NCBI GenBank assembly: GCA_964493505.1
Contig: CAZBNP010000007.1
Span: 124,001 to 188,000 of the forward strand
From: Chryseosolibacter sp964493505
GTDB taxonomy: Bacteria; Bacteroidota; Bacteroidia; Cytophagales; Cyclobacteriaceae
Reading direction: 5' to 3'
DNA length: 64,000 bases
Positions within the stretch are counted from its first letter, which is position 1, and every line of letters starts with the position of its first letter. The notes under the pieces are model-generated. The model saw only the letters and a program-made list of their open reading frames with translations, did no database searches and had not been told where the DNA came from. The translations under genes and the position numbers were made by a program. Shown one piece after another: positions 51,900-61,887 of the stretch.

Positions 51900-54800
51900 G
51901 TGTTTTCTGGTGACAGATTCTTCTTTTCTCTGTATGAAAAATCCCCTTTGGGGATAATACTTTGCACGCTCTCCGATAGTATGACGACGTCCGTAAACGA
52001 AGCGGCCTGCCGGATGCTGGAGGCGTCGGAGTCAGAATTGCATGGCAAGCTGCTGGCGTGGATTACGCATCCTGATGATCGCGACAGGGTATCGGCCTAT
52101 ATTGAAAAATTAAGGCGTCGTGAAATCTCCAGCGCCCGATTGCCTGTACGATATAAAATGAAACGAAGCGGTTATGTAGAGGTCGACCTTACCATAGCCG
52201 TAATCGCGGGCAACGACGCGGAAGAGTTGCTGGTCTGCATGTTCCAGGAATCGGTCGCGGCGGTGGCAAAAGCCCGGAAAGGCTACCATCCGGAGACGCT
52301 GGTGTATCTTGGCGATACATACTCCGACACGGAGCCCTTGATCGAACGTCCTCTTCCGGATGTGAATTCCGACGTTCTGGTGGCGGAACAGCAGTTCGGC
52401 AGGGAACGGCTTGAGTCACTTGAAAGGGAACTGCAAGGTCTTATGGACGCACTCGACCAAAGTTCGCTGGTTTCCATCGCCGACAAAAACGGAAAAATAC
52501 TTAAGGTCAACAAACGCTTTTGCGAAGTCGCGAAATACAAAGAATCCGAACTTGTCGGACAACACCATAATATCGTAAACGCCGGATACCATAGCAAAGA
52601 GTTCTGGAAAGACTTCTGGACAACGATAAAGAAAGGGGACGTTTGGAGAGGTGAGATAAAAAACCGGGCAAAGGACGGCACCGAATACTGGGTGAATACC
52701 ACGATCAATCCCATTCGGAACGAAAAGGGTGAGGTCGTTCGCTACCTCTCCATTCGCCAGGATATTACATCGCGAAAGCGCTATGAACAACTATTGCTGG
52801 AGTCGAATCTAAGGCTTGCCCAAATTGAACAATTCATCGACTTCACCACCGATGCCATCCAGGTGTCAAACCTAGAAGGACAATTTGCTTACATCAACCA
52901 GATGGCCTCCCAACGACTCGGCATTTCACGGGCGGAGTGTCATAAATACAATATCACAGATGTGGAGACTGTCTTCAACCATAAGTCAGCGTGGAAGAAG
53001 AACATCGCGCAACTAAAGCAATGCGGCTATCTCAATTCGGAGGGAAGCAATATGGACCAATCTACCGGCGTCCTCTTCCCTGTTGAGGTAACCATGCGCC
53101 TCATTTCGATTCAGGGAAAGGATTTTGTCATAGTCGTGTCGCGCGATATCACGGAACGGAAGAAGAACGAAATGGCATTGCGCGAAAACCAGACGCGTCT
53201 TGCGGAAGCTCAGCGAATGGCCAAACTTGGCTATTGGGAGTTTGACCTCACCACCAATACAACGTGGTGGTCTGACGAACAATATAATATCAATGGGGTT
53301 ACCAAAACGGATACTCCCCTCTCGCAGGACTATTTCCTGGGGTTATTGCATCCCGACGATCTGAAGTGGTTTAAGGAGCTGTTGCACAAAGTGATTTCAG
53401 AAAAGTCGGAAACATCCGCCACTTATCGCATCGTGAGACCCGACGGCGAGATAAGGGTGATTTCCGGTTACTCGAACACCATTTGTGACCAGCAGGGAAA
53501 CGTCGTAAAGCTGTCGGGCGTGAACCAGGACATTACCGAGTTCAAGATGACGGAAAAAGCGCTTCGCGAAAGTGAGGAAACGCTGCGCAAAGCCCAGTCG
53601 GTTGCCAAGATCGGAAGCTGGAAACTGGATGTAAAAACCGGTCTCCTCGAATGGTCGGACGAAACCTATAGCATCTTCGGCCTCCGGAAAGGGAAACCCC
53701 TCACCTATACTGATTTCCTTTCCTGCGTACATCCCGAAGACAAGGAATTTGTCGATTCGTCATGGAGAGCTTCCCTGACAGGAGCTCCTTATGATATTGT
53801 ACACAGGATCGTTGCTGACGGCAAGGTTAAATGGGTGCGGGAACAGGCCGAACTTACCTTTGATGAATTCAACAACCTAATCTATGGCTTTGGTATCGTA
53901 CAGGATTTTACTGATCACAAGATCCTGCAAGACTCAAACCTGATATTCAACCAGTCACTCCTGCTGACCGGCCTTGGTAGCTGGCGTGTCTCCTTCAAGA
54001 ACAAGGACCTGTTTCTTTCCGACAACATCTACAACCTGCACGGTCTCCAGAAAGAACAGAAGGAGATCACACTTGATAGTTATCTGCAATTGATCGCTCC
54101 TGCAGACAGGGCGCACGTCCGGGCCGTCCTGAAAAAACTCTTGCGGGAGAAAGGGTCGTTCGAAACTGAATACCGCGTCCAAAAATCGGCGCACGAAACC
54201 CGCTGGTTGTCCGCCAAAGGAAAAATGCTAACAGACCCCGACGGCAAACCGGTCGAGATCTACGGCATCGTACGCGACATCACCAGCGAAAAAAACAGTA
54301 CGGCCGAACTGATAAAAGCCAGGAAAGAGGCTGAGGAAGCGTCGTTCATTAAGGATGAATTCCTCTCCGTAATGAGCCATGAGATCCGAACTCCCCTGAA
54401 CTCGGTTATCGGCTTGAGCAACCTGATCCTTAAACGCAATCCGCGTGAGGACCAGCTTGAAATCATGAAGGTGTTAAAAGGCTCCGCCGATAACCTCTTG
54501 CATTTGGTAAACGACATACTGGACTTCAACAAGATCAGGGCGGGAAAACTTGAGCTGGAATTCATCCCTTTCAGACTCACGGTCTTCCTTCAGCACCTGT
54601 ATGCCTCCTTCAGGTTGTCGGCCCACGATAAGAATATCGACTTCACTATTCACACAGATGCCCGTATTCCGGATGTAGTCATCGGCGATGTAACACGACT
54701 GAACCAGATATTCAATAACCTCATCGGGAATGCGATCAAATTCACTGACCAGGGTTATGTTAAGTTCAAGGTCGATCTTAAGTCCATGAAAAAAAATACC

Positions 54801-55823
54801 TGTACGCTCGTCTTTCATATCGAAGATACAGGCGTCGGAATCACCAGTGATAAACTGGAAACTATATTCCAGCCGTTTCAGCAGTCGGAAAGCGATATCA
54901 CCCGGAAATACGGCGGTACGGGGCTCGGTCTCTCGATTGTAAATTCACTGCTCGAAATACTCAAAGGGAACATCCGGGTGAACAGCACTCCCGGCAAAGG
55001 GTCGGTGTTTAGTGTGGAGCTGAGCTTAAAATACTCTATTGACAACAGCGAGGAACTATCGCCAGCCCCTCCAGCTACCATCGAAGAGAGTGCGGTGAAA
55101 TTCAGGAAATACCTCCGAATCCTGTACGTGGAGGACGTCGAGTCTAACCGGTTCCTGATCGAAAATCTGCTCGCCGAACACGGTATCAGCACGACAACAG
55201 CTTCCTGCGGAAGGATCGCGCTTCAGTTTGCGAGAATAGAACGGTTCGACCTCATTCTGATGGATATCCAGATGCCCGGAATGGATGGATACGAGACTAC
55301 CCGAAAGATCCGTTCGCAGAGAACCGGCAAGAACAAACACACCCCCGTACTTGCTTTTACCGCCGAACCCTATTCTGAAGAACTCAAGAAAAAAGTCTCC
55401 ATGCATGACATCCAGGACGTGATTAGCAAGCCGTTCGATGCGGGTATGCTCCTGGAAAAAATATATATCTGCGTGGAGTCCCGGTCAAATGAACAGTCGT
55501 TGTTTTCGTTCGCCTTCTACGAAAAAGCATTCAACTTCGACCCGGGTAAACTTCGGAAAATAATAGTCGCCGTAACAAAGGACGTCGAACGATTCAGGAC
55601 AAAGATGCTCGCGTATGACAAACGCAAGAACTGGAAAAAGATGTCTGACGAAATCCACCGGATACGTCCGATCTTCAGAAATCTCGAATGCGATCATATT
55701 GTAGCGATTCTGGATACCTACAAAAATCATGACGGATACAACCCGGACGTAAAGAATATCACTCGCATACTGGTGAGCCAGCTAAATATGTTATTGAAAC
55801 AACTTTCGAAACTCAAGTATTAA
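51900..55823 (+). CDS. soluble six-PAS hybrid histidine kinase with receiver
   Basis: 1307 residues from GTG 51900, kept because the first PAS fold starts at once and a stop precedes it. About six PAS domains follow in order (~10-115, ~180-300, ~310-425, ~435-555, ~560-680, ~690-805), the second Aer-like (GQHHNIVNAGYHSKEFWKDF). HisKA has His827 (VMSHEIRTPLN), HATPase_c follows (NLIGNAIKFT, DTGVGI, GGTGLGLSIV), then a receiver with Asp1122 (LILMDIQMPGM). A C-terminal ~110 residues are helical with a His in MSDEIHRIRPIFRN, an HPt-like but atypical motif. No TM segment: a cytoplasmic sensor of redox, ligand or partner signals. Confidence 0.93.
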   Translation: MFSGDRFFFSLYEKSPLGIILCTLSDSMTTSVNEAACRMLEASESELHGKLLAWITHPDDRDRVSAYIEKLRRREISSARLPVRYKMKRSGYVEVDLTIAVIAGNDAEELLVCMFQESVAAVAKARKGYHPETLVYLGDTYSDTEPLIERPLPDVNSDVLVAEQQFGRERLESLERELQGLMDALDQSSLVSIADKNGKILKVNKRFCEVAKYKESELVGQHHNIVNAGYHSKEFWKDFWTTIKKGDVWRGEIKNRAKDGTEYWVNTTINPIRNEKGEVVRYLSIRQDITSRKRYEQLLLESNLRLAQIEQFIDFTTDAIQVSNLEGQFAYINQMASQRLGISRAECHKYNITDVETVFNHKSAWKKNIAQLKQCGYLNSEGSNMDQSTGVLFPVEVTMRLISIQGKDFVIVVSRDITERKKNEMALRENQTRLAEAQRMAKLGYWEFDLTTNTTWWSDEQYNINGVTKTDTPLSQDYFLGLLHPDDLKWFKELLHKVISEKSETSATYRIVRPDGEIRVISGYSNTICDQQGNVVKLSGVNQDITEFKMTEKALRESEETLRKAQSVAKIGSWKLDVKTGLLEWSDETYSIFGLRKGKPLTYTDFLSCVHPEDKEFVDSSWRASLTGAPYDIVHRIVADGKVKWVREQAELTFDEFNNLIYGFGIVQDFTDHKILQDSNLIFNQSLLLTGLGSWRVSFKNKDLFLSDNIYNLHGLQKEQKEITLDSYLQLIAPADRAHVRAVLKKLLREKGSFETEYRVQKSAHETRWLSAKGKMLTDPDGKPVEIYGIVRDITSEKNSTAELIKARKEAEEASFIKDEFLSVMSHEIRTPLNSVIGLSNLILKRNPREDQLEIMKVLKGSADNLLHLVNDILDFNKIRAGKLELEFIPFRLTVFLQHLYASFRLSAHDKNIDFTIHTDARIPDVVIGDVTRLNQIFNNLIGNAIKFTDQGYVKFKVDLKSMKKNTCTLVFHIEDTGVGITSDKLETIFQPFQQSESDITRKYGGTGLGLSIVNSLLEILKGNIRVNSTPGKGSVFSVELSLKYSIDNSEELSPAPPATIEESAVKFRKYLRILYVEDVESNRFLIENLLAEHGISTTTASCGRIALQFARIERFDLILMDIQMPGMDGYETTRKIRSQRTGKNKHTPVLAFTAEPYSEELKKKVSMHDIQDVISKPFDAGMLLEKIYICVESRSNEQSLFSFAFYEKAFNFDPGKLRKIIVAVTKDVERFRTKMLAYDKRKNWKKMSDEIHRIRPIFRNLECDHIVAILDTYKNHDGYNPDVKNITRILVSQLNMLLKQLSKLKY

Positions 55824-55865
55824 CTTCTGCGGATATGCCGAACACCGACAAAAAGTGATTTCCTT

Positions 55866-57443
55866 TTAAAGCAGCGCAGATGAAGGGAAATCAGTCGACA
55901 GTGATGAGGAGTGGGGTCCGCGATGAACCGGCTTTACCGGTACGTATGGAATCGTAAAGTAGAACGTCGAACCTTTTCCGGGGGTACTTTCCGCATAGAT
56001 CCTGCCGCCGAGAAGCTCTACGAAACCCTTGCTTATAGCGAGACCCAAACCCGATCCGCCGAAGCGCGTATGGATCGTATCATCCGCCTGACGGAAAGGC
56101 AAGAACACTGTCTCAAGCTTATCGCCGGGAATACCGATACCCGTGTCCTTGACCCAGAATTCCAGGACCCCCGGTTCTGACAAACGACAACCGAATTCAA
56201 TGCTACCTTCCTTTGTAAATTTTGAAGCATTCGTGAGCAGGTTGTACAAGACCTGGGTTAGTCGTTGAAAGTCAATGACAATATTATTCTCTTCACCCTT
56301 CAACCCGTTGACGGCGCTGACAACGACCCTGCTTTTTTTCAGATGGATGGTTTCCGCCCTGAATCGCTGCGACAATCGATCAAACATTTCGTTGACATTG
56401 CCCGCAACGGGCAGGCAGGAGATCTGTCCGGCTTCGATCTTTGAAATATCCAGTATGTTGTTAACAACGTTCAGCAAATCCTGGCTGCGCTCCAATATAA
56501 GCCTGGTGAATTCAACGCGTTTTTTTTCAGACAAATCGCGACGGGCCATTCCAAGCAATTCGGCGAAGCCCATGATGGCGTTCATCGGCGTCCGTATCTC
56601 ATGGGAAATGTTCGCCAGAAAGGTGGACTTCAACTGATCCGATTCTTTCGCTTTCCGCAGCGTTCGATGAAGACGAATTTCGTTCTCCTTTTTATCCGTG
56701 ATGTCGCTCCGTATGGACAAGTACTCAAAAATCGTGTTCTTCCTATTCCTGAGCGGAATAATAAAAGTATCAACCCAGTAGAATGTGCCATCCTTTCGCC
56801 TGTTCCTTACTTCTCCGCGCCAGATGTTTCCATTGCTGATCGTCTCCCACATTTCCTGCCAGAATGCTGGAGCGTGATATCCGGAATTGATAATGCTGTG
56901 CTTTTTTCCTACCAGCTCGTTCAGGCTGTAACCGCTTATTTCCATGAATTTCGCATTCGCATACTTGATAGTCCCTTTCAGGTCGGCGATTGACACGATC
57001 GTAGCCGCGTCGATCGCGCCCTTGAATTCCTCCAGCTTGAACTGCAGATCCAGATTGGCAACTTCAGCCTTCGTGCGCGCAGTAGTACGGATGCTCATCA
57101 GCATTCCGTCCCTCCACACCGCACGGCCTTCATCGTATACAATGGTCGACTGATCAAGTACCCATACGTGCCTCCCCGACTTATGCCGCAAACGATATTC
57201 CATAGAGGACTGCGATCGTTTGCCGGACACAGCAAAGTCTTTACAAACCCGTGGCTTGTCCCTTGGCACAATAAGATCCAGCCATCCGGGTGCCCCGCGA
57301 AGGATCTCTTCTGCACTATAACCGCAAATCTCCCGGACACCCTCGCCGATAAAAACCGGAGCGCCTGTCCGAATGTCAAAGCGATACACTACACAGGGCA
57401 GCTTCCCTATCAGATTGCGGATATCAGGCTTGGAAAAATTCAC
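55866..57443 (-). CDS. two-PAS sensor histidine kinase
   Basis: 525 residues: PAS ~10-115, an Aer-like PAS ~140-250 (GKKHSIINSGYHAPAFW and KDGTFYWVDTFI), HisKA with His281 (FLANISHEIRTPMNA) and HATPase_c (LLTNASKFT, DTGIGI, GGSGLGLAIS). There is no receiver and no TM segment, so it is cytoplasmic. Its start overlaps the receiver protein upstream by 4 bp (ATGA); the pair is co-transcribed and likely a two-component system. It converges with the six-PAS kinase. Confidence 0.92.
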   Translation of the reverse strand: MNFSKPDIRNLIGKLPCVVYRFDIRTGAPVFIGEGVREICGYSAEEILRGAPGWLDLIVPRDKPRVCKDFAVSGKRSQSSMEYRLRHKSGRHVWVLDQSTIVYDEGRAVWRDGMLMSIRTTARTKAEVANLDLQFKLEEFKGAIDAATIVSIADLKGTIKYANAKFMEISGYSLNELVGKKHSIINSGYHAPAFWQEMWETISNGNIWRGEVRNRRKDGTFYWVDTFIIPLRNRKNTIFEYLSIRSDITDKKENEIRLHRTLRKAKESDQLKSTFLANISHEIRTPMNAIMGFAELLGMARRDLSEKKRVEFTRLILERSQDLLNVVNNILDISKIEAGQISCLPVAGNVNEMFDRLSQRFRAETIHLKKSRVVVSAVNGLKGEENNIVIDFQRLTQVLYNLLTNASKFTKEGSIEFGCRLSEPGVLEFWVKDTGIGIPGDKLETVFLPFRQADDTIHTRFGGSGLGLAISKGFVELLGGRIYAESTPGKGSTFYFTIPYVPVKPVHRGPHSSSLSTDFPSSALL

Positions 57444-58264
57444 AGGTACTTTGAGAGGGTTTGAAAAAGACTGGTACTGCTGACAGGCTTGAGCAGGTAA
57501 TCGTTCGCACCGGCTTCCATCGCCTGCCGGATATCATTGTCGCCGGTAGAGGCTGTAAGCGCAATGATAGGAACCGTCAGGTTAAACTCCCTGATCTTTC
57601 TTATCGCCTGAATTCCGTTCAAAACCGGCATATGAATATCCATCAGGATCACATCAACGGCAAACAGACTGTTGTGAACGCTTGCGATGGCCTCCTCACC
57701 GTTCACGGCAACAACGCTGTCAAGACCCCACTCTTCCAGGAACGAAAGGAAGACCAGCGCGTTGATCTCATTGTCCTCGGCAAGTAGCAACCGTTTATTG
57801 CGAAAATATAGATGCGCGCCATCCTCCCCTGATCCTGACATCCGGAAAGAATGATCAAACTCGATGGTAATCTGATCATCGGCGATTTCATAATCAATCT
57901 TACGGTCTAATGAGTCAATAAAATCTCTCAACTCACTGCCATCCGTGAGATTCCGGCGGCTCGATCCATGCCCTTCTATGACAATGCGCAGTACGACATA
58001 ACCATGTCGCGACGGATTTAGTGTGATCTCAATACTGATAATCCCATTGATGAGTCTCGCAGACAAAAAGTCAGCGATGATCCGAACAGGATTTACAAGT
58101 AAAGCAGGGTCACCATAAAATTCTTCCGGTAGTTGTATGTCAATGCCAAGCTTCATGATATTCTGCTTGCCCGATGATCTGTTCAAATCGGCCAGGAGTT
58201 TATTGCATACTTCCCGCAACTCAAAAGCCCTCATAGATTGAATCTGAGTAAATATTTCCGGCAA
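57440..58264 (-). CDS. response regulator with an N-terminal degenerate ATPase-like domain
   Basis: 274 residues. The C-terminal ~120 are a receiver with Asp209 (VILMDIHMPVLNG), LLLAEDNEIN and the K of LLKPVSS. The N-terminal ~150 are odd: EFYGDPALLVNPVRIIADFL and RLINGIISIEITLNPSRHG resemble the N-box end of kinase HATPase domains (GDxxRLxQVLxNL), and a further VLRIVIEGHG could be a decayed G1 region. The N-box Asn is lost, so ATP use is doubtful. It overlaps the two-PAS kinase start by 4 bp, so that kinase is the natural partner. No DNA-binding domain is seen. Confidence 0.8.
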   Translation of the reverse strand: MPEIFTQIQSMRAFELREVCNKLLADLNRSSGKQNIMKLGIDIQLPEEFYGDPALLVNPVRIIADFLSARLINGIISIEITLNPSRHGYVVLRIVIEGHGSSRRNLTDGSELRDFIDSLDRKIDYEIADDQITIEFDHSFRMSGSGEDGAHLYFRNKRLLLAEDNEINALVFLSFLEEWGLDSVVAVNGEEAIASVHNSLFAVDVILMDIHMPVLNGIQAIRKIREFNLTVPIIALTASTGDNDIRQAMEAGANDYLLKPVSSTSLFQTLSKYL

Positions 58265-58408
58265 GATTACGAAAAAAAGTATCCGATATTGTGTCGTCTG
58301 TAATGTTCTTATTCATCTCTATGTAGAAATACGGACCCGCATCGCCGTGAGGATTGGTATAGCATCCAATTGTTTCATTTCGTTGCTTTGCATGAAGCAT
58401 CCAAAGAA

Positions 58409-59575
58409 ATGTCTGTCATCAACAACAAACACATTCAAACGGCAACCCTGAAGGACGTACTCAACTCCCTTGATGATCTTGTCGAAGAGGGTTACTTCCG
58501 TATTGCCAATGACCACACGGTGGCCTACGCGAACAGTGCTTTCGTCACAATGTTCGAATTCACATCCCCGGACGACCTGCACAACACCGCTTTCGAAGAG
58601 TTGTGCGCAGAAGATCATATGCCGGTCTTCGTGAAGAACAAAGTCAAAACAGAAGGGTATCTGATCAATCAACGCATTTTATGCAAGCAAAAGAGCGGTG
58701 GAAATTTCTGGGCTTCTGTATCGGGGAAAAAAATTCAGAGCGATACCGGATGCACATTCGCCGGGGTCATACACGATATTTCCGAACGAATTGAAGCCGA
58801 GGAGGCACTGAAGCAGCGTGAAATGCAGTTTGAAAAACTAACGATGGAACTCGATCGGTTCATTTACAGTGCCTCTCATGAAATACGGTCGCCGGTGAGC
58901 ACCCTGTCCGGCGTTATCAATATCATGAAACACGACCTCTGCGGAGAACAGGCGCAACAATACATCGGATTCCTGCAAGCAGGTATTGAAAAACTTGAGC
59001 AGATCATCGCCCAACTCACGGGACATGTGAAAAACTATCGCAATCCGGTGGAGGATCGCTATATCGACTTCGACATCATGCTGAAGGATATCCTGGAGGA
59101 ATTTCACCGCGGGCATCCCATGTTCTCAAAGGCTTGTTTATCTCTCGAAATTAACGGATCCAGCGTCTTTCATTGCGACCCTGAGCGCTTGCGAATGATA
59201 TTGCACAACATTATCAAGAACTCCCTGGACTATATGGATGACCGAAAATCCATGAAGGTTGTATCGGTTTCCGTTAACAGGAAATTTGAAAAAGCCGTCA
59301 TCGAAGTCTTTGATAATGGCGTCGGTATTCCTACCACGCATGTCGGCAGGGTGTTCGATATGTTCTACCGGGCCAGTAACCACACCAAAGGATCTGGCAT
59401 TGGATTGTACACTGTCAGGGAGGCAGTAACAAAACTCGGCGGTACAATCAAGTTGTTCTCGGAGTTCGGAGTTGGAACTTCCGTTATTATCGAATTGCCT
59501 AACTCTAAAAAGGGGAAGCTGGTCAATCGGAAGAAACTGCTCCGCATTCCAGGGCATCATCCATTCAGCCCCTAG
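58409..59575 (+). CDS. PAS sensor histidine kinase
   Basis: 388 residues from ATG 58409 (MSVINNKHIQTATLKD); a further ATG 39 bp upstream is less favoured. One PAS (~15-130), HisKA with His157 (SASHEIRSPVS) and HATPase_c (IIKNSLDYM, DNGVGI, KGSGIGLYTV). No TM segment and no receiver. The divergent receiver protein at 57440-58264 begins 145 bp away and could be its partner, though co-transcription is with the other kinase. A TTGCTTTG sequence 13 bp upstream is a one-mismatch -7 box. Confidence 0.9.
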   Translation: MSVINNKHIQTATLKDVLNSLDDLVEEGYFRIANDHTVAYANSAFVTMFEFTSPDDLHNTAFEELCAEDHMPVFVKNKVKTEGYLINQRILCKQKSGGNFWASVSGKKIQSDTGCTFAGVIHDISERIEAEEALKQREMQFEKLTMELDRFIYSASHEIRSPVSTLSGVINIMKHDLCGEQAQQYIGFLQAGIEKLEQIIAQLTGHVKNYRNPVEDRYIDFDIMLKDILEEFHRGHPMFSKACLSLEINGSSVFHCDPERLRMILHNIIKNSLDYMDDRKSMKVVSVSVNRKFEKAVIEVFDNGVGIPTTHVGRVFDMFYRASNHTKGSGIGLYTVREAVTKLGGTIKLFSEFGVGTSVIIELPNSKKGKLVNRKKLLRIPGHHPFSP

Positions 59576-59827
59576 ACCTCCCGTGATACCACCGACGTTC
59601 CGGACCGCACCCGGTGAAATTACGGAGACCGTCCTATGTAATTAATTTACCTGCCCCTACACAATAAACCTTAACAAAAAGAGGGGGATCGTCATAGATA
59701 TTTGTCAGGTGTTTAACGAGTAGGGTACCTGTCGACATCCGGCTGCATCCGTTGTCGATCATAAAAGGGTCCTTTTCACATCGCCTACCCTTGAACATAG
59801 CGTGAACCAAAACCAACCATCACTAAA

Positions 59828-61852
59828 ATGGCAACTGGAACCAACCATAAAAAAGAAAACCACATCCCGGGCACTGCGGGAAGGGAAAAAGAAACACCGG
59901 ACGCGATCGCCGACACAACGGATGAGTTGTATACAACTCTCGCCGGATCGAAAAAATCAAAAAAGAATGGATCCCATGCCGATCCGGATGTCCTGATGAA
60001 AAGGATCTCCGCACTGGAAAACGAAGCCATGCGGACCCGGCTTGCCCTGGAAGAGGCGGTGGATTCTATTATCTCTATCAACCAGAACAAAGAGATCATC
60101 TTCTTCAACAAGTCGGCCGAAACCTTATTCGGATACTCACGCGCGGAAGTGATCGGGAAAAATGTAAAAACGATCGTCCCGGATGAGCACCAGTCGAACC
60201 ATGACAGCTATGTGGATAACAACCTCAACGGTGGAGCCAACCAGGTGATCGGAACCGGTCGCGATCTTGAAATGACAAGGAAAGATGGCAGCAAGTTCTG
60301 GGGAAACCTCGCGCTTTGCAAGGCCGCCGTCGGAGGTGAAGTGCAATACACGGCCTTCATCAAAGACATTACCACGCAACGGGCTACATTCATCGAAATG
60401 GAAGAGCTGAAAGCGGAGCTTAAAACGCGCATGGACCAGATCAATGTCGCCTGCGTAGTCTCCGAAGCCGATCTGAAAGGCAACATCACCTACGTCAATG
60501 ACAAGTTATGTGAAATCTCGGGTTACTCGCGTGAGGAATGTATCGGCCAGCCACACAGCATGTTTCGTCACCCCGATATGCCCAAAGAAGTCTTTAAGGA
60601 AATGTGGGCTACGATCGGTAAGGGCAAGATCTTCCGCGGCATGATAAAAAACCGATGCAAGGACGGATCTCCTTACTACGTCGACGCCATGGTCGCTCCC
60701 GTACTGGGTCGCAACGGGAAACCTGCCAAGTATATAGGTGTGCGGTTTGTAATCACGGAGCAGATGCTTAAGGAAGAGGAACTGAAGAAGGCCGCGGAGG
60801 AACAAAGCAAAGTAATTGACGTCGTCAGAGCTATGTCCCGTGGCGATCTCTCGCAACGCGTGATGAGCGACTCGGATGTGGCAAAAGAAGTGAATACCGC
60901 ACTCGACAATATCACAGCGGTACTTAACCAGATAAACCAGGGAGCGGATGTCGTGGCAAACTCCTCCAATCTCCTCCAGAAGAAGGTCGAAGCCATGAAG
61001 CAAAATGCGACCGAAGTGGGAACGGCAATTGCCCAGATGGCCAAGGGAGCACAAGACCAGGCACAACGCACCGACGAGTCCTCAAAGCTCGTAAATCACG
61101 TAATGGGTTCTGCCAACGAGATGGAAAAGAAAGCCAACCTCATCAACAAGGCCGCGGAAACAGGATTGAGCAGCTCTACGCAGGGAATGAAGACGGTAAA
61201 AGTGCTGGTCGACAACATGACCGGTATCAGGGAGTCGGCAAACCAGACTTCGGAGTCTATCAATATCCTCACGAAAAGGACCGAGGAAATCGGACGTACA
61301 CTGAACGTAATTACCGACATCGCCAGCCAGACGAATCTCCTGGCGTTGAACGCCGCTATAGAAGCCGCCCGCGCGGGAGATGCCGGTCGCGGATTCGCGG
61401 TAGTCGCTGAGGAGATCCGCAAGCTCGCCGAAGATTCACGGAAGTCCGCCGTCGAGATCGAAAAGATCATCGGCGACGTACAAAAAGATACCGCCTCGGC
61501 GACCAAAGCGATCGATCTGATGGACGGAAGCGTGAAGGAAGGAAACAAGTCGAGCATCGAGGCCGAGAAAATATTCCAGGAGATCGCGTCATCGACTGAA
61601 GAAACGTTCAATGCTTCCAAGGAAATACAGGTAGCGAGCGTTACCCAAAAGGAATCGATTGGCGTTGTCGTCAAAAATTTCGAACAGATTGTCGTTGTAT
61701 CGGAGGAAACCGCAGCAGGAACGCAGCAGGTCGCCAGTTCAAGTCAGCAGATGAACGGCGGAATGATGGAAATCGCCAAGGCCGGCGATGAGCTGTCTGC
61801 CGTAGCCGCCGAATTGCAGGCAGGTGTAGGACAATTCACGCTTAAGAAATAG
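59828..61852 (+). CDS. soluble methyl-accepting chemotaxis receptor with two PAS domains
   Basis: 674 residues. No TM segment. A Lys-rich N-terminus precedes PAS1 (~75-190) and an Aer-like PAS2 (~200-310; GQPHSMFRHPDMPKEVFKEM, KNRCKDGSPYYVDAM). A short HAMP-like segment follows (VVRAMSRGDLSQRV), then a coiled coil and the conserved signalling tip ITDIASQTNLLALNAAIEAA, continuing RAGDAGRGFAVVAEEIR. It is a cytoplasmic receptor that controls CheA through CheW. The Aer-like PAS suggests a redox or oxygen cue. It opens the che operon; cheW starts 36 bp downstream. Confidence 0.94.
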   Translation: MATGTNHKKENHIPGTAGREKETPDAIADTTDELYTTLAGSKKSKKNGSHADPDVLMKRISALENEAMRTRLALEEAVDSIISINQNKEIIFFNKSAETLFGYSRAEVIGKNVKTIVPDEHQSNHDSYVDNNLNGGANQVIGTGRDLEMTRKDGSKFWGNLALCKAAVGGEVQYTAFIKDITTQRATFIEMEELKAELKTRMDQINVACVVSEADLKGNITYVNDKLCEISGYSREECIGQPHSMFRHPDMPKEVFKEMWATIGKGKIFRGMIKNRCKDGSPYYVDAMVAPVLGRNGKPAKYIGVRFVITEQMLKEEELKKAAEEQSKVIDVVRAMSRGDLSQRVMSDSDVAKEVNTALDNITAVLNQINQGADVVANSSNLLQKKVEAMKQNATEVGTAIAQMAKGAQDQAQRTDESSKLVNHVMGSANEMEKKANLINKAAETGLSSSTQGMKTVKVLVDNMTGIRESANQTSESINILTKRTEEIGRTLNVITDIASQTNLLALNAAIEAARAGDAGRGFAVVAEEIRKLAEDSRKSAVEIEKIIGDVQKDTASATKAIDLMDGSVKEGNKSSIEAEKIFQEIASSTEETFNASKEIQVASVTQKESIGVVVKNFEQIVVVSEETAAGTQQVASSSQQMNGGMMEIAKAGDELSAVAAELQAGVGQFTLKK

Positions 61853-61887
61853 TTGCTCCTATGGGCTGCAAAAAAACCTAAAAACCT

